From the NCBI GenBank assembly GCA_964646225.1, contig CAZYAD010000032.1, positions 1 through 16,536 on the forward strand: 16,536 nt of DNA. The letters run 5' to 3'. Shown piece after piece: positions 5,734 to 13,986 of the stretch. Source of the DNA: UBA4644 sp964646225. Its GTDB lineage: Bacteria > Bacillota > Clostridia > Oscillospirales > Butyricicoccaceae. The first letter of the stretch is position 1. Each line of letters opens with the position of its first letter. The notes beneath the pieces are model-generated. The model was not told the origin of the DNA. It made no database searches and saw only the letters and a program-made list of their open reading frames with translations. A program made the translations under genes and the position numbers.

Positions 5734-7065
5734 ATGTACAGGCTTGTGAAACAAACGCTGCCGCTGGCAGCGCTCCTGCTGCTTCTGACCCTTCTGGGAG
5801 GCTGCGCCCTGCAAACGGGCGACGGCCTTCTTTTGCTGCCCAAGGTGCCTGCGGAGTATGTGCAGCTCCAGCAGCAGCTCAGTCAGATCCTGGATGGCGG
5901 CGCCTCCTACGCCGTGGCGGAAACCGGCACCCACCGGCAGACCGTGCAGCTGGTGGATCTGGACGGCGACGGCGCCGAGGAGGCGCTGGGCTTTTTCCGC
6001 GCGGAGGACGGCGCTTTGCAGGTGTATGTATTCCGGCAGGATGCCGAGGGCTACAGCCTTATGGGGGTGGCCGAGGGCTATGGCACCACCCTGCGGGCGG
6101 TGTATTATCCCACCCTGCCCGGCGGTCGGCGGGCGCTGGCCATGTGCTGGGGTTTTGACGAAGGCGGCTCCTACGGCATGACCATCTACGGCTTTTCCGG
6201 ACAGGGGATGCGGGCACTGCTGGATATCCAGTACAGCGATGTGGTCATCCAGGACATCGATGGCGACGGGGCCGAGGAGCTGGCCTTTGCCGTGCGGGAC
6301 AGCGTCACCGGCATTTACAGCGCCCGGGTCTATCAGTACCGGGAGGAGCAGTATCGGGTGCTGTATGAGGTGCCCATGTGTCTGGAGGTGCGGTCGGTGG
6401 CCAATATGCAGTTCGGACGCATGGAAAACGGCAGTCTGGGCCTGTATATCGACAGCATTTCCAACACCGGCGGCTATGTGACCGATCTGGTGTGCTATGA
6501 CGGCCGGACGGCGGCCAACCGCACCATCGATCAGGCCAGCGGCTCGGGCAGCCGCACCTGGCGGCCCATTTCAGTGTTCTGTGACGATCTCAACGGCGAC
6601 GGACGGCTGGATATCCCCGTCACCCACAGCTTTTCTGCCCAGGCCAACGAGATCGAGACCCGCGCCCGGCTGGACTGGTATAATGTGGATGCCGATGGCG
6701 GGGAGACGCTGGTGGGCAGCAGCGTCAATGCCGTCACCGAGAGCTGGTATCTCATCTGGCCGGAGGCCTGGGGAGAGCAGGTGCGGGTGACAAAAAACGC
6801 CGGCACCGGCTTCAGCAAGACCATCTTCTCCCGGCAAAAAGGGGAGGACACCCAGGAACTGCTGAGCATCTGGCTGTTTTCCGGCGATGGGCTGGAAAGC
6901 GTCTCCTCGGTTTACAAGCGGCTGGGCACGCTGGAAAGCACCGCCGCCGGAGTGTATCGGTTCAGCCTCTCTCAGACGGCGGACAGCGGGCTTGCGCTGA
7001 CCGAGGATGAGCTGCGGGAGCTGTTCCACACGGTGGAATCCGGCTGGCATATTGAGGAATATTGA
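5734..7065 (+). CDS. lipoprotein with three DxDGDG (VCBS/FG-GAP-like) repeats
   Basis: A 443-residue exported protein. The N-terminus has basic residues, a Leu-rich core (11-21) and a lipobox LGGC with the lipidated Cys at 24, so the mature protein should be anchored to the outer face of the membrane. Three short acidic loops, DLDGDGAEE (75-83), DIDGDGAEE (174-182) and DLNGDGRLD (285-293), are the calcium-type loops of VCBS/FG-GAP beta-propeller blades. No catalytic motif is recognisable. The ATG has no Shine-Dalgarno sequence. GTG at 5746 is an in-frame alternative but is no better. It is the first gene of a series and ends 14 bases before a response regulator followed by a histidine kinase, so a role as a sensor accessory or as an output of that system is inferred. 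Function unknown. Confidence 0.85.
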   Translation: MYRLVKQTLPLAALLLLLTLLGGCALQTGDGLLLLPKVPAEYVQLQQQLSQILDGGASYAVAETGTHRQTVQLVDLDGDGAEEALGFFRAEDGALQVYVFRQDAEGYSLMGVAEGYGTTLRAVYYPTLPGGRRALAMCWGFDEGGSYGMTIYGFSGQGMRALLDIQYSDVVIQDIDGDGAEELAFAVRDSVTGIYSARVYQYREEQYRVLYEVPMCLEVRSVANMQFGRMENGSLGLYIDSISNTGGYVTDLVCYDGRTAANRTIDQASGSGSRTWRPISVFCDDLNGDGRLDIPVTHSFSAQANEIETRARLDWYNVDADGGETLVGSSVNAVTESWYLIWPEAWGEQVRVTKNAGTGFSKTIFSRQKGEDTQELLSIWLFSGDGLESVSSVYKRLGTLESTAAGVYRFSLSQTADSGLALTEDELRELFHTVESGWHIEEY

Positions 7066-7079
7066 GAGAGGGAGCAGAC

Positions 7080-7766
7080 ATGAAGAAGAAGGTTCTGGTG
7101 CTGGAGGATGAAGACAATATCCGCGCCTTTGTGGTCATCAACCTGAAGCGGGCGGGCTATGAAACGGTGGAGTTCAGTCTGGGTGAGGAGGCGGCGCAGT
7201 ACCTGCGGGACAACGCCGATGTGTCCATCGCCATTCTGGATGTGATGCTGCCGGATATCAGCGGCTTCGAGGTGTGCCGCCGCATCCGGGGCATGGGCAG
7301 CAAGATTGGCATCATCATGCTCACCGCCATGGGGCAGGAGAGCGACCGGGTCACCGGGCTGATGACCGGGGCTGACGATTATGTGACCAAGCCTTTTTCG
7401 GTGGCCGAGCTGGTGGCGCGGGTGGACGCGCTGTACCGCCGTCTGTGCGGCGCAGGCTTTCAGAGCGATGTGCTGGCTTCGGGCGAATATGAGTTGGATC
7501 TGCGCAGCCGGGAGCTGACCCATCAGGGAAAAAAGGTGGAGCTGACCCAGGTGGAATACCTCATCATGAAGACCTTTCTGGAAAATCCGGGGAAGGCCCT
7601 GTCCCGGGACAGCATCCTGACGCTGGTGTGGGGCAAGAACTATCAGGGAGACCTGAAGGTGGTGGATGTGAACATCCGCCGCCTGCGGCTGAAGATCGAG
7701 GAGGATGCTGCCCAGCCGAAGCACATCACCACGGTCTGGGGCTACGGCTACAAGTGGGAGGGGTGA
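7080..7766 (+). CDS. OmpR/PhoB-family response regulator
   Basis: A 228-residue two-component regulator. The receiver domain (1-120) has the acidic pair at Glu9/Asp10, the phosphorylated Asp54 in ILDVMLPD, Thr82 and Lys104 in DDYVTKPFS. The C-terminal winged-helix domain (about 130-228) ends in the usual RRLRLKIE and TVWGYGYKW, which place it in the OmpR/PhoB class of DNA-binding activators. The frame is open to a TTG at 7062, but GAGAGGGAG at 7066-7074 precedes ATG 7080 at good spacing, so that start is used. It follows the lipoprotein gene by 14 bases and precedes the kinase by 95, and is presumably the partner of both. The 11-bp repeat upstream of the operon is a possible target for it. 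The stimulus cannot be told from the sequence. Confidence 0.95.
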   Translation: MKKKVLVLEDEDNIRAFVVINLKRAGYETVEFSLGEEAAQYLRDNADVSIAILDVMLPDISGFEVCRRIRGMGSKIGIIMLTAMGQESDRVTGLMTGADDYVTKPFSVAELVARVDALYRRLCGAGFQSDVLASGEYELDLRSRELTHQGKKVELTQVEYLIMKTFLENPGKALSRDSILTLVWGKNYQGDLKVVDVNIRRLRLKIEEDAAQPKHITTVWGYGYKWEG

Positions 7767-7769
7767 CGC

Positions 7770-7803
7770 CACTCGCGCCTTCGCTGACACTTCGCGCTAA
7801 GTG
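7770..7803 (+). other. imperfect hairpin between response regulator and kinase genes
   Basis: CACT-C-GCGC (7770-7778) pairs with GCGC-TA-AGTG (7794-7803) around a 15-base loop; CACTT/AAGTG inside gives an alternative fold. There is no T-tract, so it is not a terminator. It sits in an unusually long 95-base gap within an otherwise tight series and could be a processing site or part of a dispersed repeat. Confidence 0.3.
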
Positions 7804-7861
7804 AGGGCACCGGAGAAGCGCCCCCTCGGACAACGATCACCAGGAAAGGAGGCAGCACCCT

Positions 7862-9325
7862 ATGAGCAGACAGGGAAAAAACGCCCCCCGCAGGGGCCTG
7901 ATGGCCCGGCTGGGCCTGGACGGTGGCATCAAGCGCCGCTGGTTCCTGAACAATATGAGCGTGGTGCTGCTGACCCTGTTCCTCACCGCAGCGATGGTGG
8001 CGGTGTTCGCCGCCTATTACTTCTACGCCTCGGTGCAGACCCGGCTGGTGACCCAGGTGGACACTACCTCCAAATACCTGAATCGTTATTTTACCTCCAG
8101 CTACAGCGAATTTTATGAATACGGCCGCAATCTGGTGCAGAATTTCAGCCTGGCCGACCGGGTGGAGATGCAGATCCTCAATGAAAACGGGCGGGTGATG
8201 TTTTCCTCCAGCGGCCTGACCGCCGGCTTCGTCCCGGAGACCACCGAGATCCAGCTGGCCATGGAGAACGGCGATACCCGCACCTATACCGGCTATGATA
8301 TGCTCACCGAGGAAAAGGTCATGGCGGTCACGGCACCGGTCTATTACCGGGGGCGGCAGCTCATCGGTGCAGTGCGGTGCGTCACCTCTCTCCAGGTGCT
8401 GGACGCCCAGCTCACCCGGATCTATCTCATGGCGGCGGGGGCCTTTGTGGCACTGACGGCGCTGGTGATCTTCTCCAACAGCTTCTTCCTGCGCTCCATC
8501 GTAGGCCCGGTGCTGCACATCAACGAGTTTGCCAAAAAGATCACCGGAGGGCAGTACGGCATCCGGCTGGATGAGGGCTACAACGATGAGATCGGCGAGC
8601 TGTGCGGCACCCTGAACGAGATGTCCGCCGAGCTTTCCCGGGTGGAAAAGACCCAGAACGATTTTATTTCCTCGGTATCCCACGAGCTGCGGACGCCGCT
8701 GACGGCCATCTCCGGCTGGACGGATACCATCGAGAGCTGTCTGGATGACCCGGAGCTGGCTACGCAGGGGTTGGCCATCATCAAAAAGGAGACCCGACGC
8801 CTTTCCCAGATGGTGGAGGAGCTGCTGGATTTCTCCCGCATCGAGGGAGGCGGGATGCGTCTGCAAACCGAGCCCTTTGACCTGCGGGGCGACCTGTACG
8901 ATGCGGTGTTCACCTATACCGATATGCTTCAGCAGGAGGGACTGGCCATCGAATATGAGGAGCCGGAGGAGCCCATTCTGGTGTTTGCCGACAAAAACCG
9001 GCTGAAGCAGGTGTTCCTGAATATCATCGACAACGCCGGAAAATACGGCAAGGACGGCGACCGGGTCCGGGTGACTGCCCGGGCGGAAAACGGCAGCGCC
9101 GTGGTGGAGATCCGGGATTTCGGCCAGGGCATCCGGGCAGAGGAGCTGCCCTTTGTCAAAGAGAAGTTTTATAAGGGCAGCGCCAAGGGCCGCGGGGCCG
9201 GCATCGGCCTTTCGGTGTGCAATGACATCGTGGAGATGCACGGCGGCACGCTGGAGATCGAAAGCACCTTTGGCGAGGGCACCAATGTGCGTATCACCCT
9301 GCCCCTGTTCGCCACCGCAGAATAA
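7862..9325 (+). CDS. membrane sensor histidine kinase (HAMP-HisKA-HATPase)
   Basis: A 487-residue kinase. A basic N-terminus is followed by TM1 (about 33-56), an extracytoplasmic sensor region (57-187), TM2 (188-210), a HAMP linker (211-263) and the dimerisation/phosphotransfer helix with SSVSHELRTPL, phosphorylated His274. The ATPase domain shows the N box NIIDNAGKYG (Asn387 and Asn391), G1 DFGQGI (419-424), the F box FVKEKFYKG (431-439) and G2 GAGIGLS (445-451), so it looks fully active. The extracellular region of about 130 residues is the size of a PAS/PDC-like fold, but I cannot identify its ligand. AGGAAAGGAGG precedes the ATG. Co-encoded with the response regulator and the lipoprotein, it probably phosphorylates the former and may be modulated by the latter. 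Confidence 0.95.
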   Translation: MSRQGKNAPRRGLMARLGLDGGIKRRWFLNNMSVVLLTLFLTAAMVAVFAAYYFYASVQTRLVTQVDTTSKYLNRYFTSSYSEFYEYGRNLVQNFSLADRVEMQILNENGRVMFSSSGLTAGFVPETTEIQLAMENGDTRTYTGYDMLTEEKVMAVTAPVYYRGRQLIGAVRCVTSLQVLDAQLTRIYLMAAGAFVALTALVIFSNSFFLRSIVGPVLHINEFAKKITGGQYGIRLDEGYNDEIGELCGTLNEMSAELSRVEKTQNDFISSVSHELRTPLTAISGWTDTIESCLDDPELATQGLAIIKKETRRLSQMVEELLDFSRIEGGGMRLQTEPFDLRGDLYDAVFTYTDMLQQEGLAIEYEEPEEPILVFADKNRLKQVFLNIIDNAGKYGKDGDRVRVTARAENGSAVVEIRDFGQGIRAEELPFVKEKFYKGSAKGRGAGIGLSVCNDIVEMHGGTLEIESTFGEGTNVRITLPLFATAE

Positions 9326-9343
9326 AGAGAGGAAGCAAGAAGC

Positions 9344-10279
9344 ATGAATAACAGAGTCTGTAAAAAAACCACCATCGCCGGGCAGGCCCTCATCGAGGGC
9401 ATCCTGATGCGGGGACCCAAGCAGACCGCCATCGTCTGCCGCAAGCCGGGGGAGGAGATGGTGGTCAAGGTGGAGCCCACCGGCACCATGAGCCATGGGG
9501 CCTGGGCCAGAGTACCGGTGATCCGGGGCGTGGTGAGCTTCTGGGATTCCATGAAGTTCGGCATGAGCGCCCTGATGTACTCGGCGGATTTTATGGAGGA
9601 GGAGGAAGCTCAGAGCACCTCCCGCTTTGACCGCTGGCTGGAAGCGCACTTTGACCAGAAAACGCTGGAAAAGGTCATGATGGGCTTTGCACTGGTGTTC
9701 GGCATCGCCATTCCCATCGTGCTGTTCATCCTGCTGCCCACCTTTCTGGCGGGCTTTTTGCCGGAGAGCACCCCCCATATCCTGCGCAATCTGGCGGAGG
9801 GGGCGCTGCGTATCTGCATCTTCCTGGCATTTATTTACGCAACCTCCCGGCAGAGCGACGTCCACCGCACCTATATGTTCCACGGCGCGGAGCACAAGAC
9901 CATCGCCTGCTATGAGGCCGGGCTGGAGCTGACAGTGGAAAACGCCCGCAGCTGCTCCCGGCTGCATCCCCGCTGCGGCACCAGCTTTTTGTTCATGGTG
10001 ATGATCATCAGCATCCTGTTCTTCTCCCTGTTCAGCTGGAGCAATGTGTGGGTGCGGATGCTCACCCGGCTGGCCCTGCTGCCGGTGGTAGCCGGCGTCA
10101 GCTACGAGATCAACCGCTTTGCCGGACGGCACGACAACCGGCTCACCCTTCTGCTGCGCAAGCCCGGTCTGGCTCTGCAGCGGCTGACCACCGCAGAGCC
10201 TGCCGATGATATGCTGGAGGTGGCCATCGAGGCCATGAACCGGGTCATCCCGGAACAGGCGGACGAGGACAACTGGTGA
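9344..10279 (+). CDS. yqhQ: DUF1385 membrane protein of the YqhQ family
   Basis: A 311-residue membrane protein with the conserved blocks of DUF1385: GQALIEGILMRGP (13-25), then PVIRGVVSFWDSM (58-70), and YMFHGAEHKTIACYEAG (177-193) followed by SRLHPRCGTSFLF (205-217). Four hydrophobic segments (about 111-139, 154-167, 214-231 and 242-256) indicate a polytopic protein. The biochemical role of YqhQ is not settled. The gene lies immediately before prmC, an arrangement seen in many clostridia. It starts 18 bases after the kinase stop with AGAGAGG upstream, so it is probably co-transcribed with the two-component genes. Confidence 0.88.
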   Translation: MNNRVCKKTTIAGQALIEGILMRGPKQTAIVCRKPGEEMVVKVEPTGTMSHGAWARVPVIRGVVSFWDSMKFGMSALMYSADFMEEEEAQSTSRFDRWLEAHFDQKTLEKVMMGFALVFGIAIPIVLFILLPTFLAGFLPESTPHILRNLAEGALRICIFLAFIYATSRQSDVHRTYMFHGAEHKTIACYEAGLELTVENARSCSRLHPRCGTSFLFMVMIISILFFSLFSWSNVWVRMLTRLALLPVVAGVSYEINRFAGRHDNRLTLLLRKPGLALQRLTTAEPADDMLEVAIEAMNRVIPEQADEDNW

Positions 10280-10318
10280 GCCGCCCGCCGTACAACAAGG
10301 AAATCGAGGGAACATGAC

Positions 10319-11191
10319 ATGATCCGAACGATCAACGACGCTTATCTGGATCTGCGGGCCGAGTTCCGCAAACGGGGCATCCCCGGCTACGAGGTGGAGG
10401 CCCGGGAGTTGGTGACCTTTGCCCTGGAGCTGGACTATGACCAGCTGGCGGAAAAACGCAATCAGTTTATTTTCGAAAAGGATGAGCAGCGCATCCGGGC
10501 TCTGAAGGAGCAGCGCTATGCCGGGGTGCCCATCCAGCACATCACCGGTCGGTGGGAGTTTTACGGTCTGCCGCTGGAGGTTACCACCGACACCCTCATC
10601 CCCCGGGCCGACACCGAAACGCTGGTGGAGGTGGGCATCGAGCTGCTGCGGGAGCGCAGCAAGGGCCGCCTGCTGGATCTGTGCTGCGGCACCGGCTGCG
10701 TGGGCATGGCAGTGCTGAAGCATGTCAGCGAGGGCATCACCGGCGTGTTTGCCGATCTGTCCGAGCCTGCGCTGGAGGTCACCCGGCACAATCTGGTGAA
10801 AAACCACCTGACGCCCCGGGCGCTGACCATACAGGCCAACGCCATGGAGGACGCTGACCCGGTGCTGGGCCGGTTCCATCTGATCCTGTGCAATCCGCCC
10901 TATATCCCCACCAACGAGATCCCCACCCTGGACCCCGAGGTGCAGCGGGAGCCCCGCATGGCGCTGGACGGCGGAGCCGACGGGCTGGACTTTTACCGCG
11001 CTGTCAGCCTGAACTTTTCTGCCGCGCTGGCAAAGGGCGGCACCCTGGCCTTTGAGGTGGGGCTGGGGCAGTGCGGGGATGTGATGCAGATCCTGGAGGA
11101 GGCGGGCTTCCGCGATATCCGGTCTCGCTGCGACCTGGCCGGTGTGGAACGGGTGGTCTGGGGCATCTGGGATCCGCCTCACCATGACTGA
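10319..11191 (+). CDS. prmC: release factor glutamine N5-methyltransferase
   Basis: A 290-residue PrmC (HemK), which methylates the Gln of the GGQ motif in peptide-chain release factors 1 and 2. The helical N-terminal domain (1-80) ends in PIQHITGRWEFYG (71-83), with IPRADTE at 95-101. The SAM site is LLDLCCGTGCVG (118-129), a slightly unusual form of the common DLGTGSGCI. The catalytic NPPY is at 192-195. Start ATG 10319 has GAGGG 8 bases upstream. The stop overlaps the next gene's start by 8 bases. The prfA gene often found nearby in other clostridia is not in this window. Confidence 0.93.
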   Translation: MIRTINDAYLDLRAEFRKRGIPGYEVEARELVTFALELDYDQLAEKRNQFIFEKDEQRIRALKEQRYAGVPIQHITGRWEFYGLPLEVTTDTLIPRADTETLVEVGIELLRERSKGRLLDLCCGTGCVGMAVLKHVSEGITGVFADLSEPALEVTRHNLVKNHLTPRALTIQANAMEDADPVLGRFHLILCNPPYIPTNEIPTLDPEVQREPRMALDGGADGLDFYRAVSLNFSAALAKGGTLAFEVGLGQCGDVMQILEEAGFRDIRSRCDLAGVERVVWGIWDPPHHD

Positions 11192-12299
11192 CCGCTACCT
11201 GCCCGGGGACGACCCGGACTTCCTCTCCCGGCAGCTCATCACCTATCTGGGCAACAAGCGGGCGCTGCTGGGGCATATCGATGAGCAGGTGTGCGCCGTG
11301 CGGGACGAGCTGGGAGGAAGAAAGCTGGACTGCGCCGATCTGTTTTCCGGCTCCGGCGTGGTGGCGCGGCTGCTCAAGCGCCACGCACGCGCCCTGTATG
11401 TCAACGATCTGGAGGGCTACAGCGCCATTCTCAACCGCTGCTACCTCACCAACCGGGAGGCCTTCCCCGGAAAAGCCTACGACCGGGCCTTTACCCGGGC
11501 GCAGGCCGCGTTGGAGCACCCCGTGCCGGGCCTGATTACCGCAAATTATGCCCCCGCCGATGATACCGACATCCGCCCCGGCGAACGGGTCTTTTACACC
11601 CGGGAGAACGCCCTGCGCATCGATACCCTCCGGGCCTTTATCGACACGGTGGAGCAGCCCCTGCGGCCCTATTTTCTGGCCCCGCTGCTGGCCGAGGCAT
11701 CGGTACATAACAATACCGCCGGGGTGTTCAAGGGCTTTTACAAGGACAGCACCACCGGGTTGGGTAAGTTTGGCGGCAATGGAGAGAACGCCCTGGCCCG
11801 CATTCTGGGCCCCATCACGCTGCAAAGGCCGGTGCTTTCGGCCTTCAGCTGCCGGAGCTATGTGTATCGGCAGGATGCTGGTGCGCTGACCCCTCAGCTG
11901 CCGCCGCTGGATCTGGTCTATCTGGACCCGCCCTATAATCAGCACCCCTACGGCTCCAATTATTTCATGCTCAATGTCATCGCCGAAAACCGTCTGCCAG
12001 GCCCGCTCAGCCGGGTGTCGGGGATCCCCGCCGGGTGGAACCGCTCGGAATACAACCGTCCGGGCCGCGCACTGGACGCCCTGGCACAGCTGATCGCCGA
12101 TCTGAACGCCCGTTACATCCTGATCTCCTACAATTCCGAGGGCTTCATCACGATGGAGCAGATGGAGACGCTGCTGGGCCGTTTTGGCCGGGTAGAGCGG
12201 AAGGAGATTCCCTATCACGCCTACCGGGCCAGCCGCAATCTGGCCGGACGAAGCCTGTATGTCAGCGAGTACCTGTTTTTGCTGAAAAAAACCGGGTAA
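11184..12299 (+). CDS. D12-class DNA adenine-N6 methyltransferase, no restriction partner
   Basis: A 371-residue protein with the layout of the MethyltransfD12 family: YLGNKRALL (21-29, the Y-x-G-x-K SAM-proximal motif), DLFSGSGVVARLL (52-64, motif I), YVND (72-75) and the catalytic DPPYNQHPYGSNYF (248-261, motif IV). The YNQHPYGSNYF extension resembles the beta-type enzymes of type II systems more than classical Dam. No endonuclease or Vsr-like gene is adjacent; its neighbours are prmC and recA, so it is either an orphan or a captured methylase. Translation begins inside the prmC stop (ATGACTGA, 8-base overlap), so it depends on prmC translation. The recognition sequence cannot be predicted. 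Confidence 0.85.
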   Translation: MTDRYLPGDDPDFLSRQLITYLGNKRALLGHIDEQVCAVRDELGGRKLDCADLFSGSGVVARLLKRHARALYVNDLEGYSAILNRCYLTNREAFPGKAYDRAFTRAQAALEHPVPGLITANYAPADDTDIRPGERVFYTRENALRIDTLRAFIDTVEQPLRPYFLAPLLAEASVHNNTAGVFKGFYKDSTTGLGKFGGNGENALARILGPITLQRPVLSAFSCRSYVYRQDAGALTPQLPPLDLVYLDPPYNQHPYGSNYFMLNVIAENRLPGPLSRVSGIPAGWNRSEYNRPGRALDALAQLIADLNARYILISYNSEGFITMEQMETLLGRFGRVERKEIPYHAYRASRNLAGRSLYVSEYLFLLKKTG

Positions 12300-12303
12300 A
12301 AAC

Positions 12304-12317
12304 CGAACAAATGTTGC
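12304..12317 (+). promoter_or_regulatory. LexA (SOS) box upstream of recA
   Basis: CGAACAAATGTTGC matches the Gram-positive CGAAC-N4-GTTCG operator except for the last two bases. It overlaps the -35 element of recA, the usual position for LexA repression. Confidence 0.7.
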
Positions 12318-12342
12318 ATTTTTGCAAAAGATACGCTATACT
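12314..12342 (+). promoter_or_regulatory. recA promoter
   Basis: TTGCAT (12314-12319), a 17-base spacer and TATACT (12337-12342). The predicted start is near 12349. TTGCA and TGCAA (12314-12327) also form an inverted repeat within the promoter. Confidence 0.8.
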
Positions 12343-12355
12343 GAACTCATAAAAA

Positions 12356-12370
12356 TCATTTTGAAAATGA
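12356..12370 (+). promoter_or_regulatory. 15-bp palindrome in the recA leader
   Basis: TCATTTT-G-AAAATGA is a perfect dyad just downstream of the predicted start and touching the GAGG ribosome site (12369-12372). The one-base centre rules out an RNA hairpin of full length, so a protein-binding site is more likely than an attenuator. It may also be chance in AT-rich sequence. Confidence 0.3.
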
Positions 12371-12379
12371 GGTGTGTTT

Positions 12380-13488
<1,109 letters not shown>

Positions 13489-13489
<1 letters not shown>

Positions 13490-13986
13490 TGTCTGCGGAG
13501 GAGGCACGCGCCCCGGAGGGCGATTCCCGGGAGAAGACCCTGCGCATGGCAGCCAATGTGCTGGAATACCGGCACCGCAGCAGCCGCGCCCTGTACCGGC
13601 GGCTGCTGGAAAAGGGGGCAGAGGAAAGGGACGCGGCCTGGGCCGTGGCCCGCTTGCAGGAGCTGGGCTATCTGAACGATGGGGAATACGGACAGCTTCT
13701 GGTGCGGGATCTGTGCGCCCGGGGCTATGGTCCGGCGCGCATCCGCCGTTATCTGAAGGAGAAGCTGCTGGATGCCCCCGATATCGAAACGGCCATGGAG
13801 GCCTATGTCCTCCGTCCGGAGGCGCTGCAAAAATACATCAACGGCAAGCTGCGGGGCACCGTCCCCGACCGGAAGGCCCTGAAGCGGGTGTCTGACGGCC
13901 TGTTTCGCAGGGGCTTTTCCTGGGGGGACATCCGGAGCGCCCTGCGGGAATATACCGACGCTCCGGAGCTGGAGGAGGAACCGTGA
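13489..13986 (+). CDS. recX: RecA regulatory protein RecX
   Basis: A 165-residue, highly charged helical protein directly behind recA, the standard place for RecX, which limits RecA filament growth. Three-helix repeats of the RecX type are visible: YRHRSSRALYRRLLEKG (27-43), then VARLQELGYLNDGEYGQLLV (53-72), and RGYGPARIRRYLKEK (78-92) followed by a C-terminal repeat with LFRRGFSWGDIRSAL. Length is within the family range. It starts within TGATG shared with recA and stops in a 4-base overlap with rimO, so it is translationally coupled on both sides. Confidence 0.88.

Noticed and set aside
7748..11185. A 1145-codon open frame on the minus strand
   Set aside because: It lies opposite the kinase, yqhQ and prmC genes, all with clear motifs; its His/Gln/Leu-rich low-complexity product is the usual shadow of high-GC coding DNA.
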